The notes under the pieces were generated by a model. The model was not told the origin of the DNA and did not search any database. It worked only from the letters and a program-made list of their open reading frames with translations. Below, piece after piece: positions 61,965 through 64,000 of a stretch of 64,000 nt of DNA. Origin of the DNA: an uncultured Ilumatobacter sp. (GTDB taxonomy: Bacteria; Actinomycetota; Acidimicrobiia; Acidimicrobiales; Ilumatobacteraceae); contig CALKNK010000029.1 in the NCBI GenBank assembly GCA_938091165.1, positions 1 to 64,000 of the forward strand, given 5' to 3'. The stretch's first letter is position 1, and every line of letters starts with the position of its first letter. The position numbers were made by a program, and so were the translations under genes.

Positions 61965-62573
61965 TCAAGTTGATGCGACATCGCGCAGCAACTTGAGGGT
62001 CTCGGCGAGAGGGAGGCCAATCACGTTGGTGACACTTCCGACGACTCGTTCAACGAAGCCCGCTGCTGCACCCTGAATGCCATAACCGCCAGCCTTGTCC
62101 TCCCATTCGTTGTTGGTTTGACCCGTCGCGAGATACCAGTCGATTGCTCTGGCGTTGAGGTCAGCGAAGGTCACCCTGGTGGTCACGAGGATCGAGTTGG
62201 CACGGCGAACGCCGGTCGACGGCACCGAGACCGTTACGCCGGTGTGAACTAGATGGTCGCGACCTGACAGCATTCGCAACATCCGGTAGGCATCATCAAC
62301 ATCGAGCGGCTTCTCCAGAATCGCACCTTCCACCTCGACTGTCGTATCAGCAGCAAGCACGATATCTGCGCTGCTGGCGAGTGGCGATTCCATTGCTGCG
62401 GCAGCTTTTTCGATCGAAAGACGGCGCACGTAGGCCGCAGGAAGTTCTTCAGGCAGTGGTGTTTCGTCGATATCCGCAGGCCGCACATCGAACTGCAACC
62501 CAGCGCTTGACAGCAGCTCGCGCCGACGCGGCGACCCTGAGGCGAGGACCAGCGGCGATGACAGGGCGATCAC
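61965..62573 (-). CDS. maf: Maf-family nucleotide pyrophosphatase
   Basis: A 202-residue Maf protein. LVLASGSPRRRELLSSAG is the invariant N-terminal motif, with DIVLAADTTVEVEGAILEKP carrying the catalytic Asp and DKAGGYGIQGAAAGFVERV-type sequence (EDKAGGYGIQG) near the end. These enzymes hydrolyse non-standard or excess nucleoside triphosphates (dTTP, UTP, m5UTP and others). GTG 62573 starts one base after the dus stop, so the two genes are coupled. The upstream open frame to 62834 lacks homology. Confidence 0.94.
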   Translation of the reverse strand: MIALSSPLVLASGSPRRRELLSSAGLQFDVRPADIDETPLPEELPAAYVRRLSIEKAAAAMESPLASSADIVLAADTTVEVEGAILEKPLDVDDAYRMLRMLSGRDHLVHTGVTVSVPSTGVRRANSILVTTRVTFADLNARAIDWYLATGQTNNEWEDKAGGYGIQGAAAGFVERVVGSVTNVIGLPLAETLKLLRDVAST

Positions 62574-62574
62574 C

Positions 62575-63720
62575 TCAGCCACCAGACAAGGCCATGACAT
62601 TGCCGTCGTCAGGAACGGTGACGTCGGTGTCGAGCGTCTTACGGGCATTGGTGTCGAGCCAGCCTGCAGGAACAGCGACCTTGATCGGCCCGTTGGTGTG
62701 ACCGCGTTTAATACGCTCGCCACCTTCGACGATCTCAGCTGCCGGATCGAGCGTGGCGATGATGTCGTCGAGTTCTGCGAGCGAGCTGTTCGTCGAGAGA
62801 CGACGGCGCACCTCCGGTCCGACCGGGTAGCCACTCATGTACCAGTTGGCATGTTTGCGGAAGTCGCGCATGGCGTGATCTTCGCCCATGTGAGCGGCGA
62901 GCAGCTTGGCGTGTTCGGCCATCACCTCACACACCTCACGCAGCGTTCGACTCGGGCGCACCGGTCGCCCCGACATCGCATCGACAAGGTCGCCAAACAA
63001 CCACGGCCGCCCGAGACAGCCGCGACCTATGACCACACCGTCACAGCCGGTTTCGTCCATCATGCGCACCGCGTCGTGCGCTTCCCAGATGTCGCCGTTG
63101 CCGAGTACGGGGATCGAACCAACCGCCTGTTTCAACTCAGCAATCGCTTCCCACCGCGCCTCACCGGAGTAGTGCTGTTGCACGGTGCGGGCATGCAACG
63201 CGACCGAGGCCACCCCTTCTTCAGCACAGATCTGCCCGGTACGGACGTGCATCAGCCAGTCATCGAAGAGACCCATCCGGAATTTGGTGGTGACCGGGAT
63301 GCCGTACGGGGTAGCACTTTTCACCGCTGCGCGGACAATCGAGCGGAGCAACTCGGGTCGAGCCGGCACTGCCGCACCGCCACCTTGGCGGGTGACCTTG
63401 GCGGCAGGGCATCCGAAGTTGATGTCGATGTGGTCAACGCGCCCACCGTCACAGAGGATATGGACGGCCTTCCCCATGATCTCGGGATCCGAGCCGTAGA
63501 GCTGCTGGCTGCGTGGTTGCTCGCCGGGACCGAAGCTGATCATCCGTTCCGTCTTGGCGTTCTTATGGACGACTGGCGTCGCCATCGCCATTTCGTTGAC
63601 GTAGACGAGTCCGGGCGCAAATTTGCGGCACATCTCGCGAAACGGCGCGTTGGTAACACCCGCCATCGGAGCGAGAACCACGGGAGCCGACAGCTCATGG
63701 GCACCAATCGCAAACGTCAT
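62575..63720 (-). CDS. dusB: tRNA-dihydrouridine synthase (DusB-like)
   Basis: A 381-residue FMN enzyme that reduces uridines in tRNA D-loops. The TIM-barrel start APVVLAPMAGVTNAPFREMC and the catalytic Cys in IDINFGCPAAKVTRQGGG are present, as are the FMN-site stretches VASVALHARTVQQHYSG and IPVLGNGDIWEAHDAVRMM and GVVIGRGCLGRPWLF. It has about 60 residues more than E. coli DusB at its C-terminus (AELDDIIATLDPAAEIVEGG). It precedes maf by one base. A -10-like TATACC lies just before the start. Confidence 0.94.
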   Translation of the reverse strand: MTFAIGAHELSAPVVLAPMAGVTNAPFREMCRKFAPGLVYVNEMAMATPVVHKNAKTERMISFGPGEQPRSQQLYGSDPEIMGKAVHILCDGGRVDHIDINFGCPAAKVTRQGGGAAVPARPELLRSIVRAAVKSATPYGIPVTTKFRMGLFDDWLMHVRTGQICAEEGVASVALHARTVQQHYSGEARWEAIAELKQAVGSIPVLGNGDIWEAHDAVRMMDETGCDGVVIGRGCLGRPWLFGDLVDAMSGRPVRPSRTLREVCEVMAEHAKLLAAHMGEDHAMRDFRKHANWYMSGYPVGPEVRRRLSTNSSLAELDDIIATLDPAAEIVEGGERIKRGHTNGPIKVAVPAGWLDTNARKTLDTDVTVPDDGNVMALSGG

Positions 63721-63904
63721 TACCCGAAACGGTATACGCCTCGGTGCTACAGGACTCAGGCCTTAACGGATAAATAAACCGGTGCACGGAGAAACAACAC
63801 CTGGAGACCGTCCATTCGAGTTTTTTGGGCGAGTCCATAACGAAGTACTTCTGACGCGGGCCTCCATATCGACACAGCCGGGCAGCGGGAGCACTGTCCG
63901 CCGG

Positions 63905-64000
63905 TCAGAGCAGTTCAGCGACAGCTCGAGCCAAGAGATCGGCGTCGACGTCGATGGCGAGCCAGAGAGGGGGAATGGCGCCAGGGTCATCGACTGCGGC
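63905..64000 (-). CDS. C-terminal tail of a truncated CDS of unknown function
   Basis: From the right edge the minus strand reads 31 residues, AAVDDPGAIPPLWLAIDVDA then DLLARAVAELL, to TGA 63905. The composition and third-codon GC are those of a real gene, but the piece is too short for a family to be named. The gap between it and dusB (63721-63904) shows no gene. Only the end of the gene lies in this window. Confidence 0.5.
   Translation of the reverse strand, partial: AAVDDPGAIPPLWLAIDVDADLLARAVAELL

Overview
The window looks like chromosomal DNA of a high-GC Actinomycetota, probably of the Acidimicrobiia (Ilumatobacter-like) kind. The evidence is a set of actinobacterial marker families: an UPF0182 protein next to a YlbL-type PDZ/Lon protease, a DUF3263 gene overlapping a LytR_C gene, a CysO-like sulfur carrier, a PAC2-family protein, an actinobacterial GlnD, and many GTG/TTG starts. 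This placement is inferred from family content only; no 16S gene is present.

The left third (about 1-22.8 kb) is accessory and catabolic. It starts with the tail of a truncated CDS, an SDR, a cytochrome P450 and an MFS transporter. An amine-oxidase locus follows: TetR, monoamine oxidase 1, a divergent protoporphyrinogen-oxidase-like flavoprotein with a membrane tail, and monoamine oxidase 2. Next is a MarR-led operon transcribed leftwards (VOC dioxygenase, SDR, FAD hydroxylase, FAH-family hydrolase, sulfatase). It reads as an aryl-sulfate or phenol meta-cleavage pathway under a near-perfect palindromic operator. Then comes a tightly overlapping operon (class III aminotransferase, C45/IAT-type amidohydrolase, GNAT, Lrp/AsnC, decayed carboxylesterase) divergent from a DAO-type flavin oxidase that appears to be translated from a leaderless mRNA. 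The section ends at an intact initiator tRNA-fMet.

Five broken remnants lie in this left part: a DAO oxidoreductase N-terminus (3.8 kb), a recombinase-type HTH tail with 20-bp direct repeats (9.1-9.4 kb), a tRNA-Val 3' end (15.8 kb), the esterase truncated next to it (15.8-16.3 kb), and a TrpB-like N-terminus (22.7 kb). They mark repeated insertion and deletion. The tRNA fragment is a candidate attachment site of an integrated element.

The right two thirds (about 22.8-64 kb) is mostly conserved housekeeping. Cell envelope and division: UPF0182, a DivIVA protein with an unusual C-terminal MuF-like Cys motif, YlbL-type protease, NlpC/P60 endopeptidase, LytR_C. Nitrogen control: GlnD. Haem: HemQ. 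Formate dehydrogenase maturation: FdhD. Lipid and CoA metabolism: acyl-CoA dehydrogenase, two acyl-CoA synthetases, GpsA, a phosphotransferase, a dienelactone hydrolase, a CoA-type NUDIX. Nucleotides: uridine kinase, GMP synthase. RNA and chaperones: DusB, Maf, GroES-GroEL under a CIRCE operator. Small proteins of unknown role are interspersed. No CRISPR array, rRNA, intact transposase or intact integrase was seen.

The points most worth a second look are the DivIVA/MuF-like fusion, the MarR-palindrome aryl-sulfate operon, the C45-aminotransferase-Lrp operon, the tRNA-Val fragment that cuts the esterase, the shared promoter element of the amine-oxidase locus, and a 41-bp nested palindrome between gpsA and an acyl-CoA synthetase gene.
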